This document shows positions 8,982-18,369 of a stretch of DNA of 64,000 bases, piece by piece. The stretch covers positions 1 through 64,000 of the forward strand of contig JBBDSV010000097.1 in assembly GCA_040904785.1 (NCBI GenBank). Direction: 5' to 3'. The notes beneath the pieces were generated by a model, which saw only the letters and a program-made list of their open reading frames with translations, was not told the origin of the DNA and did not search any database. Both the position numbers and the translations under genes were made by a program. Within the stretch, counting starts at the first letter, position 1; the number at the start of each line of letters is the position of its first letter. This DNA comes from JBBDSV01 sp040904785 (GTDB lineage Bacteria; Actinomycetota; Nitriliruptoria; Nitriliruptorales; Nitriliruptoraceae).

Positions 8982-10514
8982 ATGACCTCCGACGACCAAC
9001 GCGTGCTCGTGGTCGACTTCGGCGCGCAGTACGCGCAGCTCATCGCGCGCCGCATACGTGAGGCCGGGGTCTACTCGGAGATCGTTCCGCACACGGTGTC
9101 GCGCGACGAGATGGCGGCTGCGGCGCCGGCCGCCATCGTGCTGTCCGGTGGCCCCTCTTCGGTGTACGAACCGGGCGCACCGCTGCCCGACGAGGGCATC
9201 CTCGATCTCGGCATCCCGGTCTTCGGCATCTGCTACGGATTTCAGCTGCTCGCCGCAGCGCTCGGCGGCGAGGTGACGCGCACCGAGCAGGCCGAGTACG
9301 GCGACACCACGCTCGACGTCGCGCCAGATGCGGTGCTACTCGCCGGCACACCGCCGACCCAGCAGGTGTGGATGTCGCACCGTGATGCCGTGACACGGGC
9401 GCCCGACGGCTGCGCGGTGGTCGCCTCGAGCCCGCGGGCACCCGTCGCCGCCTTCGAGAACCCTGCTGCACGCGTCGCCGGCGTCCAGTTTCACCCAGAG
9501 GTCGCACACACAACGCACGGACAAGCCGTCCTCGAACATTTCCTCTTCGACATCGCCGGCTGCCGCCCGACGTGGACCACCCGGTCGGTGATCGACGATC
9601 TCGTCGACGCCGTGCGGGCACAGGTCGGTGACGGCCGCGCCATCTGTGGTTTGTCGGGGGGCGTCGACTCCGCCGTCGCCGCCGCGCTCGTGCAGCGCGC
9701 CATCGGCGATCAGCTCACCTGCGTCTTCGTCGACCACGGCCTGTTGCGCTCCGGTGAGCGCGAACAGGTCGAACGCGACTTCGTCGCCGCGACCGGCGCC
9801 GACCTCGTCGTCGTAGACGCCCGTGACCGGTTCCTCACCGCACTTGCGGGCGTGACCGATCCGGAGGACAAGCGCAAGATCATCGGCCGCGAGTTCATCC
9901 GCGTCTTCGAGGCGGCCGCAGCAGACATTGTGGCCCGCGCGAACGACGGCGCGCACGGCGACGTGCGCTTCCTCGTCCAGGGCACGCTCTATCCGGACGT
10001 CGTCGAGTCCGGCGGAGGCTCCGGAACCGCGAACATCAAGAGCCACCACAACGTCGGCGGGCTGCCCGATGACCTCGAATTCGCGCTTGTCGAGCCGCTC
10101 AAGAGCCTGTTCAAGGACGAGGTGCGTGCTGTCGGGGCTGAACTCGGCCTGCCGGATGCGATCGTCTCGCGGCAACCGTTCCCGGGACCGGGTCTGGCGA
10201 TTCGGATCATCGGCGCCGTCGACAGCGAGCGACTGGCAACCTTGCGCGCTGCCGACGCGATCGTTCGCGAGGAGTTGACGGCGGCCGGCCTCGATCAGGT
10301 GATCTGGCAGTGCCCCGTCGTGCTGCTCGCCGACGTACGGTCCGTCGGCGTGCAGGGTGACGGACGCACCTATGGTCATCCGATCGTGCTTCGGCCCGTC
10401 TCCAGCGAAGACGCCATGACCGCCGACTGGACCCGCGTCGACCATGCAATACTGGCGCGCATTTCGTCACGCATCACCAATGAGGTTGGCGAGGTCAACC
10501 GCGTCGTGCTCGAC
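8982..10514 (+). CDS. guaA: GMP synthase (glutamine-hydrolysing), last codons lost in gap
   Basis: Converts XMP to GMP with glutamine as amine donor. 511 codons are present from ATG 8982. The N-terminal class I amidotransferase shows VVDFGAQYAQLIARRIRE, the nucleophile Cys in FGICYGFQLL and the His-Glu pair in QFHPEVAHT. The central PP-loop ATPase has GLSGGVDSAV, and the C-terminal dimerisation domain has QPFPGPGLAIRIIG. The readable part stops at NEVGEVNRVVLD; GuaA proteins normally end within about a dozen residues (ITSKPP...EWE), so only the extreme tail is missing. Reading frame continues by chance through the N run into the MFS gene, which is not a fusion. Confidence 0.97.
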
Positions 10515-10614
10515 NNNNNNNNNNNNNNNNNNNNNNNNNNNNNNNNNNNNNNNNNNNNNNNNNNNNNNNNNNNNNNNNNNNNNNNNNNNNNNNNNNNNNN
10601 NNNNNNNNNNNNNN
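10515..10614. other. Assembly gap (100 N), true size probably larger
   Basis: The gap must contain the last dozen codons of guaA plus the first 120-130 codons of the following MFS transporter. That is at least about 400 bases, so 100 N is a placeholder and not a measured length. Confidence 0.95.
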
Positions 10615-11447
10615 CTCGTCGGGGTCTGATGATCTCGATGCACCGTTCGTCGGGAAGCGTCGGCGACGTGATCGGCCCGCTGATCGTCGGTGGATTGCTC
10701 GTCGTCGTCAGCTGGCAGACCGTCCTCATCGGAGCCATCCCGCTCGCCGCAGTGTTCGCACTCGGTATCTGGTTGCTGCTTCGCGGTGCGCCGCAGTGGA
10801 CGGCGTCGACGACAGCGACCACCACGGATTCCCGGTCGTTCGTCAATCAGATGCGCACGCTGCGCAACGTCCTCAAGAGCCCCGGCCTGTCGAAGCTGAT
10901 CGGCATCGCGATGCTCAGCGGACTCGGCCACGGCGGGCTGCTGATGTGGCTCAGCCTCTATCTCAGCGAATCGCTCAACATGGGCAGCGTCGGCATCGGG
11001 ATCCACGTGGCGCTTCTCACCGGGTTCGGCATCGTCGTCGGACCATTGATCGGATCGATGTCCGACCGTGTCGGGCGCAGCCGCATCATCTCGGCCGTGC
11101 TCATCGCCAAGGTGACCTTCGCCGTGTCGATGGCGCTGACAGGTTCCGGGCTGCTGTTCAGCGCCTCGGTGGCCCTCATGGGCACCGTCTTCTTCGGTGC
11201 GAGTTCACTGATCCAAGCTGCAGCGCTCGACGCCGCCGAAGGGCAACAGCTCGAAGGCAGCATGCTCGGGTTGTTGTGGGGTCTCAACGCGGTGACGACC
11301 GGCATCTCGCCGGTGATCGTCGGCTTCCTCGTCGAAGGGATCGGCTACGGCACGATCTTCTGGTATGTCGCTGGCGTGAACGCGGCCGCAGCACTGCTTT
11401 CCGCGTTCCTGCCGCGCGAGTCCCGTGAGTCGTCAATCCCGGCGTAG
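10615..11447 (+). CDS. Major facilitator superfamily transporter, N-terminal part missing
   Basis: 276 readable residues ending at TAG 11447. The fragment starts around TM4/TM5 (SGSVGDVIGPLIVGGLL, resembling MFS motif C) and covers about eight hydrophobic segments. The second-half copy of motif A is seen as GSMSDRVGRSR. A complete MFS protein has about 400 residues and 12 segments, so 120-130 residues are lost in the gap. The substrate is not predictable; drug/metabolite efflux and sugar transport are both possible. The 3' end overlaps the convergent methyltransferase gene by 15 bases. Confidence 0.88.
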
Positions 11448-12191
11448 GCGCAGCTTCGACTGCTTGTGCCGGCCCTCCCAGTCCGCCTGCAGAGTGGCCG
11501 TCCACCCATGGCGTTCACCGAGCGCGATCAAGGTCGACGGCTGGTAGTAATAGTCCTCGTGCAGCACATGGTGTTCGGGACCCGACGTCGCATTGAACGT
11601 GCAATCGAAGAATCCGCCCGGACGCAGGACACGGCCGGCGTGTGCGAAGCATTCCTCGATGACCTCGATCGGGCAGTGCGAGAACACACTGTGGGCGTGC
11701 AGCACATCGAACCGTGCCTCGGGTGCCCAGTCGAACGTCAAATCGTCGACCAGCCGCAGCGCCGGTTCCTTGGCTTGCAGACCGCGTTCGACGATCGTGC
11801 GATTGGCCGCGAGCAGGATGTCGGGCGAGATGTCGATGCCGGCGTATCGCCCCGATTCGAGAAATTCGATGATGCGCCATCCGGCGCGCAGGTTCCCGCA
11901 GCCGATCTCGAGCACGTCCATCGTCGCCTGCAGGCCGCTCTCACACAGGTAGTCGAACTGCAACGCCCCAAGCGCGAGCCACCGGTCACGCGTCGCACTG
12001 CCCACCGCACGATCGGGGTCGACCGCGGCGTCGTCCCGCATCACCGCGCGATAGAAGTCAACATGCGACCGGCGGCCGGACAGCCGGAACCGGACATCGC
12101 GCCACCAACGGCGGACGAATCCCCGGATGCGGCCGGGATGCCGCACGGCATACGCCACCCGGTAGCTGATGCGATGCCGTTGATCAGCCAT
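11433..12191 (-). CDS. Class I SAM-dependent methyltransferase
   Basis: 252 residues from ATG 12191, preceded by GAGGAGG at good spacing; a longer reading to 12320 lacks such a site. SAM-binding motif I is DVLEIGCGNLRAGWRI, the acidic residue after strand 2 lies in YAGIDISPDIL, and the post-motif regions FDVLHAHSVFSHCP and RVLRPGGFFDCTF are typical of Methyltransf_11/25 proteins. The basic N-terminus (RHPGRIRGFVRRWWRDVRF) may bind membrane or polymer. Next to a CDP-glycerol-type transferase, methylation of a cell-surface glycan or a lipid-linked precursor is plausible but unproven. Confidence 0.85.
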   Translation of the reverse strand: MADQRHRISYRVAYAVRHPGRIRGFVRRWWRDVRFRLSGRRSHVDFYRAVMRDDAAVDPDRAVGSATRDRWLALGALQFDYLCESGLQATMDVLEIGCGNLRAGWRIIEFLESGRYAGIDISPDILLAANRTIVERGLQAKEPALRLVDDLTFDWAPEARFDVLHAHSVFSHCPIEVIEECFAHAGRVLRPGGFFDCTFNATSGPEHHVLHEDYYYQPSTLIALGERHGWTATLQADWEGRHKQSKLRLRRD

Positions 12192-12235
12192 CGAACGCTC
12201 CTCCTCACGGACGTCGTCGTTGATCCGGCCCGGAC

Positions 12236-13279
12236 CTAACGATCGCGTCTGCGCACAGCACCCACGCCCCGTCCGTCGTGCCCGACGGCCCGCCCCCGAC
12301 GACGCAGGAGCCGCGACCACGGCCGTCGGACGGCGGCACGACGCGCGCTCGTCCGGCGCAGGGACTCGAGCACGTCGGCGACGAGCCGCCCCGCGTGGCC
12401 ACGCGACGCAGGGTCCAGGTATTCGTCGAGAAATCCGGTGACGTCGTCACCGACCGGAACCCGGTCGGTGATCATCGCGATCATCTCGTCGATTGAACGG
12501 GGATGTAGCCCGATGTCGGCCGCGAAGATGTGCGCCTCCGCGGATTGCGGCACGTAGGTGATGACCCGATCTTCGAGGATCCAACGGGGGAACAGCACCG
12601 GTTTTCCGAGCGCCCAGGCCTCATAGACCATCGTGCCGAAATCGGAGATGACGACGTCGGCCCACACGAATTGCTCCGTCGTCGTCGACTTCTCCTGACG
12701 GTTGCGCGGGTGCAATGACACGGCGACATCGAAATGGCGTTCCAGTGCCGGCAGGTGTTCCTCGAACTCGGGATAGCTCGACGTCGCCCGTTGCTCGGGA
12801 CCGCGCTTACGCCAGTCGTGCGTCGGCGCCCACAGGACACGCAAGCGTCGCTTCGCGCGCGTTGTGTCACCCGCGTCCGCGGTGGCCTGTGCAGCCAGGA
12901 GCCGGTCAAGACGAGGCCAGCCGACGATGTGGATCTGCGACGGGCCGAGTGTGATGTCCGGTGTGGCCAGCAGACGTTCGCGATGCCAACGACCGGCGAC
13001 CAGCACTGCCGCGAACCGGTTGAGCATGCGCTCGCCCGACTCCGGATCACGCAGCCACAGGTAGCGCTTGCACGCGACACCGTGCGACATCATCACATCG
13101 GCGGGCTGGCGAATGAACATCGTGAAGTTGAGGGCACCACGGGCGTATTCGGTCGTCGTTTGTGTCAAGCCGTCGGCCAGATAGGGCCTAACCGCATCGA
13201 CGATGTCGTCCTGCACGGCCTGATAGCTCTTGCCCGCAGACCGGACGACATTGATCGGGCGGATCCGCCGTCTGGCCAT
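12236..13279 (-). CDS. CDP-glycerol glycerophosphotransferase family protein
   Basis: 347 residues from ATG 13279. Resembles TagB/TagF-type enzymes that move glycerol-phosphate (or ribitol-phosphate) from CDP-alditol to a growing chain. Visible family marks: HGVACKRYLWLRD (the HGxxxK motif), VLWAPTHDWRKRG, VSLHPRNRQE and DVVISDFGTMVYEAWALGKPVLF. These are the nucleotide-sugar-like GT-B fold signatures of Glyphos_transf. The C-terminal 30 residues are extremely Arg-rich (RRPWSRLLRRRGRAVG), suggesting membrane association. Lies 44 bases upstream of the methyltransferase gene, probably in one transcript. No other teichoic acid genes are visible nearby. Confidence 0.82.
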   Translation of the reverse strand: MARRRIRPINVVRSAGKSYQAVQDDIVDAVRPYLADGLTQTTTEYARGALNFTMFIRQPADVMMSHGVACKRYLWLRDPESGERMLNRFAAVLVAGRWHRERLLATPDITLGPSQIHIVGWPRLDRLLAAQATADAGDTTRAKRRLRVLWAPTHDWRKRGPEQRATSSYPEFEEHLPALERHFDVAVSLHPRNRQEKSTTTEQFVWADVVISDFGTMVYEAWALGKPVLFPRWILEDRVITYVPQSAEAHIFAADIGLHPRSIDEMIAMITDRVPVGDDVTGFLDEYLDPASRGHAGRLVADVLESLRRTSARRAAVRRPWSRLLRRRGRAVGHDGRGVGAVRRRDR

Positions 13280-13405
13280 GTCGACTGCTCCCGCGTGTCC
13301 GTCTCGTGCCGAGGGCGCCGGAGTGGCACTCGCCTACGCTTCACCGCGTGGCGCGGGCCGAAGTCCTTCTCGCGTCGTGCGCGTGACACCGAGTGAGGAC
13401 ATCCA

Positions 13406-14116
13406 ATGCGCATCGTGTCCTGGAACCATGCACGCTACTGGCTCCTCCCGTCACGCTGGCTGGAAGCTGCACGGCGCATCCTCCGTGCGATGCGCGGGAC
13501 CCGTTGGTGTCGCGCACGCGCGATTACCAGTCCCGACTCAGGCGTGCTCACCGCCCGACATGGCGAGGCACTCGCCGACGCCGAGGCGCGCGTTGCGGCC
13601 ACGGGGGTCCGGCTGGGCGGTGCGGGCAATCTCGCGTTGCTCTACGACCTGTGCGAAGAACTCCAGGCGACACGCGTGATCGAGACCGGGATCGCATACG
13701 GCTGGTCGTCTCTGGCGATACTGCTGTCGATCGCCCCGCGCGACGGACGGCTGTGGTCGACCGACCTCGCCTACGCGCACACCGACGGGCACGATGCCAT
13801 CGGTGTAGCGGTCGGCGACGAGCTTCGCGAACATTGGACGATCCTTGCCGGGCCCGACGACACCCAGGTGCCGATCGCGGTGGACGCCGCCGGCGCAATA
13901 GACCTTGCGCACTACGACTCGGCAAAGACGCCCGACGAGATGCGCGCGACATCCCGTCACCTCTGGACGGCGCTGCGTACCGGGGGCGTGCTCGTCGTCG
14001 ACGACGTGGGCGATCACCTCGGACTCCGCGATTTCACCGCCGAGGTCGGCGTCGACCCCGTCGTCGTGCGACACGCCGGCAAGTTCCAAGGGATCTTGCG
14101 CAAACCCGAGGCGTGA
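13406..14116 (+). CDS. Class I SAM-dependent methyltransferase (Methyltransf_24 type)
   Basis: 236 residues starting ATG 13406, with a GAGGA element upstream. SAM-binding motif is VIETGIAYGWSSLAIL, followed by GRLWSTDLAYAHTDGH and the GGVLVVDDVGDHLGL strand, which places it among O-methyltransferase-like proteins that act on small molecules or glycans. A hydrophobic/basic N-terminus (WLLPSRWLEAARRILRAMR) precedes the domain. Divergent from the glycerophosphotransferase gene, so it may share a promoter region of 126 bases with it. Substrate unknown. Confidence 0.8.
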   Translation: MRIVSWNHARYWLLPSRWLEAARRILRAMRGTRWCRARAITSPDSGVLTARHGEALADAEARVAATGVRLGGAGNLALLYDLCEELQATRVIETGIAYGWSSLAILLSIAPRDGRLWSTDLAYAHTDGHDAIGVAVGDELREHWTILAGPDDTQVPIAVDAAGAIDLAHYDSAKTPDEMRATSRHLWTALRTGGVLVVDDVGDHLGLRDFTAEVGVDPVVVRHAGKFQGILRKPEA

Positions 14117-14154
14117 CCCCGTGTTACACATCCCGCACACGTACTCGCGGATCG

Positions 14155-14226
14155 CTGGGGGGCAGGGGATCGAACCCTGGATTCCGGCTCCAAAGGCCGG
14201 CGTGTTGCCGGTTACACCACCCCCCA
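14155..14226 (-). tRNA. tRNA-Gln (anticodon TTG)
   Basis: 72 nt cloverleaf read on the minus strand. The acceptor stem TGGGGGG pairs with CCCCCCA and the discriminator is G. The D arm is GTGT-AACCGGCA-ACAC. The anticodon arm is CCGGC-CTTTGGA-GCCGG, giving loop bases TTG. The T arm is CAGGG-TTCGATC-CCCTG. No CCA is encoded. The 3' end lies near the convergent methyltransferase stop. U-G-G-type acceptor with a G:C-rich stem fits bacterial tRNA-Gln. Confidence 0.96.
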
Positions 14227-14294
14227 ATCGGTGGCCTGGGCAGGAACACCGCCGGCGAGGGTAGTGCCCCGGACCGCCACGGCTGGAGCGCGGT

Positions 14295-15257
14295 TCACTG
14301 CAATTCCGGACCACCGACCGGCGAGACCGCAAGCTCGACCCGATCGAAGTGGCCTTCGACGTCGCGGGCGATCCGGACGGCTTCGGTGCGCGACGCCGCC
14401 AGTCCCACGATTGTCGGGCCTGACCCACTGACGACCGCGCCGAGCGCGCCGGATTGCAGCATCGCGTCACGCGCGGCGATCAACGATGGCCGCAGGTGGA
14501 ACGCGGCGACTTCGAGGTCGTTGTACAGCGCGACACCAAGCGTGTCGACGTCACCCGTGCGTAAAGCGTGGAGCACGACGTCGGGTTCGACGTCGCTGGG
14601 TACGCCGATCTCGTCGAACGTCCGGTAGACATCGGCCGTCGACAGCCCTTCGGGTGAACAACCCACCACCCAGTTGTAGGTGCCGCGCGTGAGCACCTGC
14701 GCGGTCGCGGTGCCCGTTCCTGTCGCCAACGCGGTTCCCCCGACGACACAGAACGGCACGTCGGCGCCGAGCGATCCGGCGAGTTCGACCAGTTCGTCAC
14801 GACGCAGGTCGGCAGCCCACAGCCGATTGAGCGCGAGCAGTGCGCCCGCAGCATCCGCCGATCCTCCCGCGAGTCCTGCGGCGACGGGAATGTGCTTCTG
14901 CAGGTGCATGCGGGTGATTGGCACTCCGTCGTGGCTGCCTGCCGGCGCCGTACCGACGCCTGCGGCCTGCATCAGGACGCGCGCCGCACGAACCGCAAGA
15001 TTCTCGTCGTCGCTCGGCACGGTCCCCGCGCCGTCCGTCGTGAACACGAGTTCCATCAGCCGCCGCGCGGCCGGATGGGACGCGGCCGGCGAGCCGTCGA
15101 TCTCAGCGACGATCGTGTCGTGGATCGACACCGTCTGCAGTACGGTCACGACCTCGTGCAGCGTGTCCTCGCGCACGCCTCGGACCGCAAGGAACAGGTT
15201 GATCTTGGAGGGAACCCGGACGCGGACGCGCATGCGCGATGGCGACGTACCCTCCAT
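14295..15257 (-). CDS. ispE: 4-diphosphocytidyl-2-C-methyl-D-erythritol kinase
   Basis: GHMP-family kinase of the MEP isoprenoid pathway, 320 residues. The N-terminal part VRVPSKINLFLAVRG carries the conserved Lys-Asn of IspE, the ATP-binding glycine loop is PVAAGLAGGSADAAGALLAL, and the C-terminal motif is GAVVSGSGPTIVGLA. I chose ATG at 15257 because GGGAGG sits eight bases upstream; ATG 15233 (MRVRVRVPSKIN) has no site. It closes the conserved block rsmI-tatD-rpfB-rsmA-ispE, separated from rsmA by 133 bases. Confidence 0.95.
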   Translation of the reverse strand: MEGTSPSRMRVRVRVPSKINLFLAVRGVREDTLHEVVTVLQTVSIHDTIVAEIDGSPAASHPAARRLMELVFTTDGAGTVPSDDENLAVRAARVLMQAAGVGTAPAGSHDGVPITRMHLQKHIPVAAGLAGGSADAAGALLALNRLWAADLRRDELVELAGSLGADVPFCVVGGTALATGTGTATAQVLTRGTYNWVVGCSPEGLSTADVYRTFDEIGVPSDVEPDVVLHALRTGDVDTLGVALYNDLEVAAFHLRPSLIAARDAMLQSGALGAVVSGSGPTIVGLAASRTEAVRIARDVEGHFDRVELAVSPVGGPELQ

Positions 15258-15390
15258 CCGCATCACCTCCCGCCATCCGCACGGATCGTCGCCGGATCCT
15301 CGACGGATCGCACGGAACAACCCATCCTATTGCCGTCTCAACGTGCCTCCCGACGGTGCCGTGCACAACGCGGCAAACGTCATCGGCACG

Positions 15391-16266
15391 TCACGGCGTG
15401 TTCACCGGCAGTTCTCGCGCGAGTCTGCGGAACGCCTCGGCATCGACCTGCTCGGCGCGGCTGTGGAGATCGACGGCCGCCCGTTTGGCCGCTGCGGCGA
15501 GCACCGCGTCGGAGGCAAGGACCCGAAGCGTGTTGCGCAGCGTCTTGCGTCGCTGCGCAAACGCCGCCTCGACCACGGCGAACACTCGTGCGCGCTCACC
15601 GGCCTTCGGCGCGTCAGCGCGTCGCGTGATCCGCACCATGACACTGTCGACGTTCGGTACGGGGTGAAACACCGTGCGTGGCACCGTCATGGCGATCTCG
15701 ACGTTGGCCAGCAAGGCGAGCTTGACGCTGACCCCTGCGCGCAACCGATCGCCCACCTCGGCGGCCCACCGCTGGCCGACCTCACGCTGAACCATGACGA
15801 ACGCGTCGACGACGTTGTCAGTTGCCAGTGCATGCATGACGATCGGCGTTGCCACGTTGTACGGAAGGTTCGCCACCAGACGGCAGCGCTCAGCGACGAG
15901 CGCATCGACATCGACGGCGAGCACGTCGGCGTGCACGACCTCGACATGCGGCACCTGGCTGAGCACGTCACGTGCTGCGGCCGCCAGGCCCGCATCGACC
16001 TCGATGGCGACGACACGACGCACCTGTTGGGCGAGCGCCAGCGTGAGCGATCCGAGACCGGGGCCGACCTCGAGAACGACGTCGCCGGGCTCGAGGCGTG
16101 CGGCAGCGACGATCCGGCGGACCGTGTTCGCATCGACGACGAAGTTCTGTCCATCGGCCTTGCGGGGAGCCAGTCCATACAGCCGCAGCAGTCGGCGCAC
16201 ATCGGACGGTCGCAGCAGTTCGACGCCGTTCAGCGCAAACCCAACACGGACGAACAGTGTGGCCAC
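15391..16266 (-). CDS. rsmA: 16S rRNA (adenine1518/1519-N6)-dimethyltransferase
   Basis: KsgA/RsmA dimethylates two adenines in helix 45 of 16S rRNA. Seen: KADGQNFVVDANTVRRIV, SAM motif VVLEVGPGLGSLTLAL, the catalytic motif IV NLPYNVATP and the VFHPVPNVDSVMVRI region. GTG at 16266 gives 291 residues; a TTG at 16275 is also possible. Either start lies inside the 3' end of rpfB (overlap about 37-46 bases), so coupled translation is likely. The rpfB-rsmA order is as in Mycobacterium tuberculosis. Confidence 0.95.
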   Translation of the reverse strand: MATLFVRVGFALNGVELLRPSDVRRLLRLYGLAPRKADGQNFVVDANTVRRIVAAARLEPGDVVLEVGPGLGSLTLALAQQVRRVVAIEVDAGLAAAARDVLSQVPHVEVVHADVLAVDVDALVAERCRLVANLPYNVATPIVMHALATDNVVDAFVMVQREVGQRWAAEVGDRLRAGVSVKLALLANVEIAMTVPRTVFHPVPNVDSVMVRITRRADAPKAGERARVFAVVEAAFAQRRKTLRNTLRVLASDAVLAAAAKRAAVDLHSRAEQVDAEAFRRLARELPVNTP

Positions 16267-17486
16267 TGGCCCCAACCGGACCGGGCCTGAAGGCGCCGGG
16301 CCATCTCGATCTGGACCTCCCGCGGATGCTCGTGCGGCAGGCCGGTGCCGCCGACGGAACGCCAGGTCGCCGGGTGGAACTGCAAGCCCCCGTAGTAGCG
16401 CCCGTTGGCGGACACCAGCGACCAGTTGCCGCGTGATTCACACCGCGCGAGCCGGTCCCACACCGGGTCGTCCGCGGCGACCATGCCGTCGTCACGGCTC
16501 ACCTCGAACACTCCGCGCAGCACAACGCGTGGTTCGGGTTCCGTGACCACATCCTGGGCGACGAGTTCACGCTCGACGACTTCTCCGTCGACCACGACGA
16601 CGCGATAACGATCGACCCGCAGGCCGTCACGGCCCTCCGATTCCACGCGCGTCTGGCCGGCAGGCAGTGTTGTCGTCGTCTCGACGATCTCGTCACGCTC
16701 GAGGACGATCTCCTCGAGTTCCTCGGTCTCGCCGACACGAGCAATCGCGACACGATCAACCCGGTCGAGTGGTGTGTCGGGATCGTGCGAGATGATGTCG
16801 TCGCCGCCGACATCGACGTCCTGTTCGATCAGCAGGCCCCGGACATCGCTGACGAACGTCTCGACGGTCCACGTCGCGCCATCGACGGCCAGCGTGACAG
16901 TCTCTGGGACCCAGACGTCGACGCGGCTGCCGTCGGCGACGGGAGCGGTCCACGCGGGGATCACCTGCGCGTCGAGCTCACGGACATCGTCGAGGCCGGC
17001 ACGGTCGAGCACGCCGGCCACGGATCCGACCGGCGCGACGACACGTTCGACGAAGTCTCCATCGACATGCACGTCAACGGCAACCGCACGCACGACGTCG
17101 ATGCGCTCACCGTCAGGAGCCGGAGCATCGAGGCCGGGCCGAACCGCATCGTGCGGACCGAGATCGACACCGACACGCTCGATGACATCGGCGACTGTCG
17201 CGTCGTAGGCGCGAATCCCCAGCGTTTCACCATCGACGATCACCTCGACGTGCGCCGACGTTGAGACGAGACCGGCGGCGGCTGCGGCCAGCGCCGCGAG
17301 TGCGGCAAGGCCGGCGACTCGTCGCCGCAACCAGGACACCAGCGGACCCGGGCCCGGGACGATCGACATCACCACGCGTCCCGATTGCGGGACGTCGGTC
17401 ACGTCGGGAGCGTCACGAACGCCGGTGTGGCCCGAACCTGCGGGTTGCGCCGGGCGCATCGACGTCCATCGCAGCAGCGAAGACAT
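16230..17486 (-). CDS. rpfB: Resuscitation-promoting factor, RpfB architecture
   Basis: 418-residue cell-wall hydrolase. Order: cytoplasmic N-terminus (about 1-50), one membrane segment (WLRRRVAGLAALAALAAAAA, about 52-71), three DUF348 repeats (VEVIVDGETLGIRAYDATVA; a diverged one around VAVDVHVDGDFVERVV; VTLAVDGATWTVETFVSDVR), a G5 domain (around VAIARVGETEELEEIVLERD), then the Rpf lysozyme-like domain. The Rpf domain has catalytic Glu in RLARCESRGNW and YYGGLQFHPATW, and ends in GWGQWPHCSSVLG. Rpf proteins wake dormant actinobacteria by cutting peptidoglycan. ATG 17486 lies ten bases after the tatD stop; an internal ATG (MSIVPGPG) closer to the membrane segment is an alternative. Confidence 0.95.
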   Translation of the reverse strand: MSSLLRWTSMRPAQPAGSGHTGVRDAPDVTDVPQSGRVVMSIVPGPGPLVSWLRRRVAGLAALAALAAAAAGLVSTSAHVEVIVDGETLGIRAYDATVADVIERVGVDLGPHDAVRPGLDAPAPDGERIDVVRAVAVDVHVDGDFVERVVAPVGSVAGVLDRAGLDDVRELDAQVIPAWTAPVADGSRVDVWVPETVTLAVDGATWTVETFVSDVRGLLIEQDVDVGGDDIISHDPDTPLDRVDRVAIARVGETEELEEIVLERDEIVETTTTLPAGQTRVESEGRDGLRVDRYRVVVVDGEVVERELVAQDVVTEPEPRVVLRGVFEVSRDDGMVAADDPVWDRLARCESRGNWSLVSANGRYYGGLQFHPATWRSVGGTGLPHEHPREVQIEMARRLQARSGWGQWPHCSSVLGLR

Positions 17487-17496
17487 GGTGAGAAGC

Positions 17497-18264
17497 CTAG
17501 TCCGGCAGGGCGAAAGCGCGACGGGCGTTGCCCTCGACGGCTGCAGCCATGTCCTCAGCGTCGACATCGAGCAGCTCAGCGAGTCGCTCCAACGTGTGCA
17601 CCACGTACGCGGGTTCGTTGGGACGTCCGCGATGCGGTTCGGGGGCCAGGAACGGCGAATCGGTCTCCGTGAGCAGCAGGTCGAGCGGTGTCGCGGCCGC
17701 CGACAGCCGCAGCGCGTCGGCATTTTTGAACGTCACATTTCCGGCGTATGACAGGAACCAGCCTTCGTCGACACATCGTTCCGTCACCGCAAGATCGCCG
17801 GAGAAACAATGCATGACCACGCGGTTCGGCGCCCCCACCTCATCGAGGATGGCCAGGGTGTCGTCCCACGCATCACGACAGTGGATCACCAGCGCGCGAT
17901 CGTGCCGCTTGGCGATGGCGATGTGCGCCCGGAACGCATCAGCTTGCTGCTCCGGCGTCGTGTAGTCACGGTAATAGTCGAGTCCGGTCTCGCCGACCGC
18001 GACGACAGCGTCATCGGCCGCGAGTTGATCGATCATCGCGAGCACCTGCGGTGTCGCCTCGATCGCGTCATTGGGATGGATCCCGACAGCGGCCCAGACA
18101 TCTGCATGGCGGCGCGCAGTCGCCACCGCCTGGTTGGACGATGCAAGGCTCGTTCCCACGGTCAGCAGCAACTCAACACCGGCCTCGTGGGCGCTCGCGA
18201 CCTGCTCAGCGACCGAACGATCCTCATGGTGATCAAGGTGGCAGTGGGTGTCGACAAACGCCAC
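17497..18264 (-). CDS. tatD: TatD family metal-dependent deoxyribonuclease
   Basis: 255 residues from GTG 18264. TIM-barrel amidohydrolase-fold nuclease with 3'-5' exonuclease activity on damaged DNA. Metal ligands are visible in FVDTHCHLDH, in VAVGETGLDYYRDYT (Glu), in LVIHCRDAWDD and VVMHCFSGDLA (His), and in LLTETDSPFLAP (Asp). Same neighbourhood as in Mycobacterium, directly before rpfB. Confidence 0.95.
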   Translation of the reverse strand: MAFVDTHCHLDHHEDRSVAEQVASAHEAGVELLLTVGTSLASSNQAVATARRHADVWAAVGIHPNDAIEATPQVLAMIDQLAADDAVVAVGETGLDYYRDYTTPEQQADAFRAHIAIAKRHDRALVIHCRDAWDDTLAILDEVGAPNRVVMHCFSGDLAVTERCVDEGWFLSYAGNVTFKNADALRLSAAATPLDLLLTETDSPFLAPEPHRGRPNEPAYVVHTLERLAELLDVDAEDMAAAVEGNARRAFALPD

Positions 18265-18314
18265 GATTCACGATCCTCGTCGAGAGTGGGCGACAACGGC
18301 CCGGACATGCAGAT

Positions 18315-18333
18315 GCCCGCCATGAAGGCGGGC
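18315..18333 (-). terminator. GC-rich hairpin between rsmI and tatD
   Basis: Perfect 7-bp stem GCCCGCC/GGCGGGC with loop ATGAA in the 105-base spacer after the rsmI stop. No U-tract follows in the direction of transcription, so it may be a weak terminator, an mRNA-stabilising hairpin or an attenuator between rsmI and the tatD unit. Confidence 0.35.
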
Positions 18334-18369
18334 ACGCCGAGAGTCTACCAGATCCCTCGCCTCGCGCGC

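Noticed and set aside
8982..11447. GuaA-MFS fusion protein
   Set aside because: The frame is joined only through 100 N; both parts are incomplete at the gap in the way expected for two separate genes.
12236..13279. Teichoic acid operon
   Set aside because: Only one CDP-glycerol-type transferase is present; no tagA/tagO/tagGH-like genes are seen.
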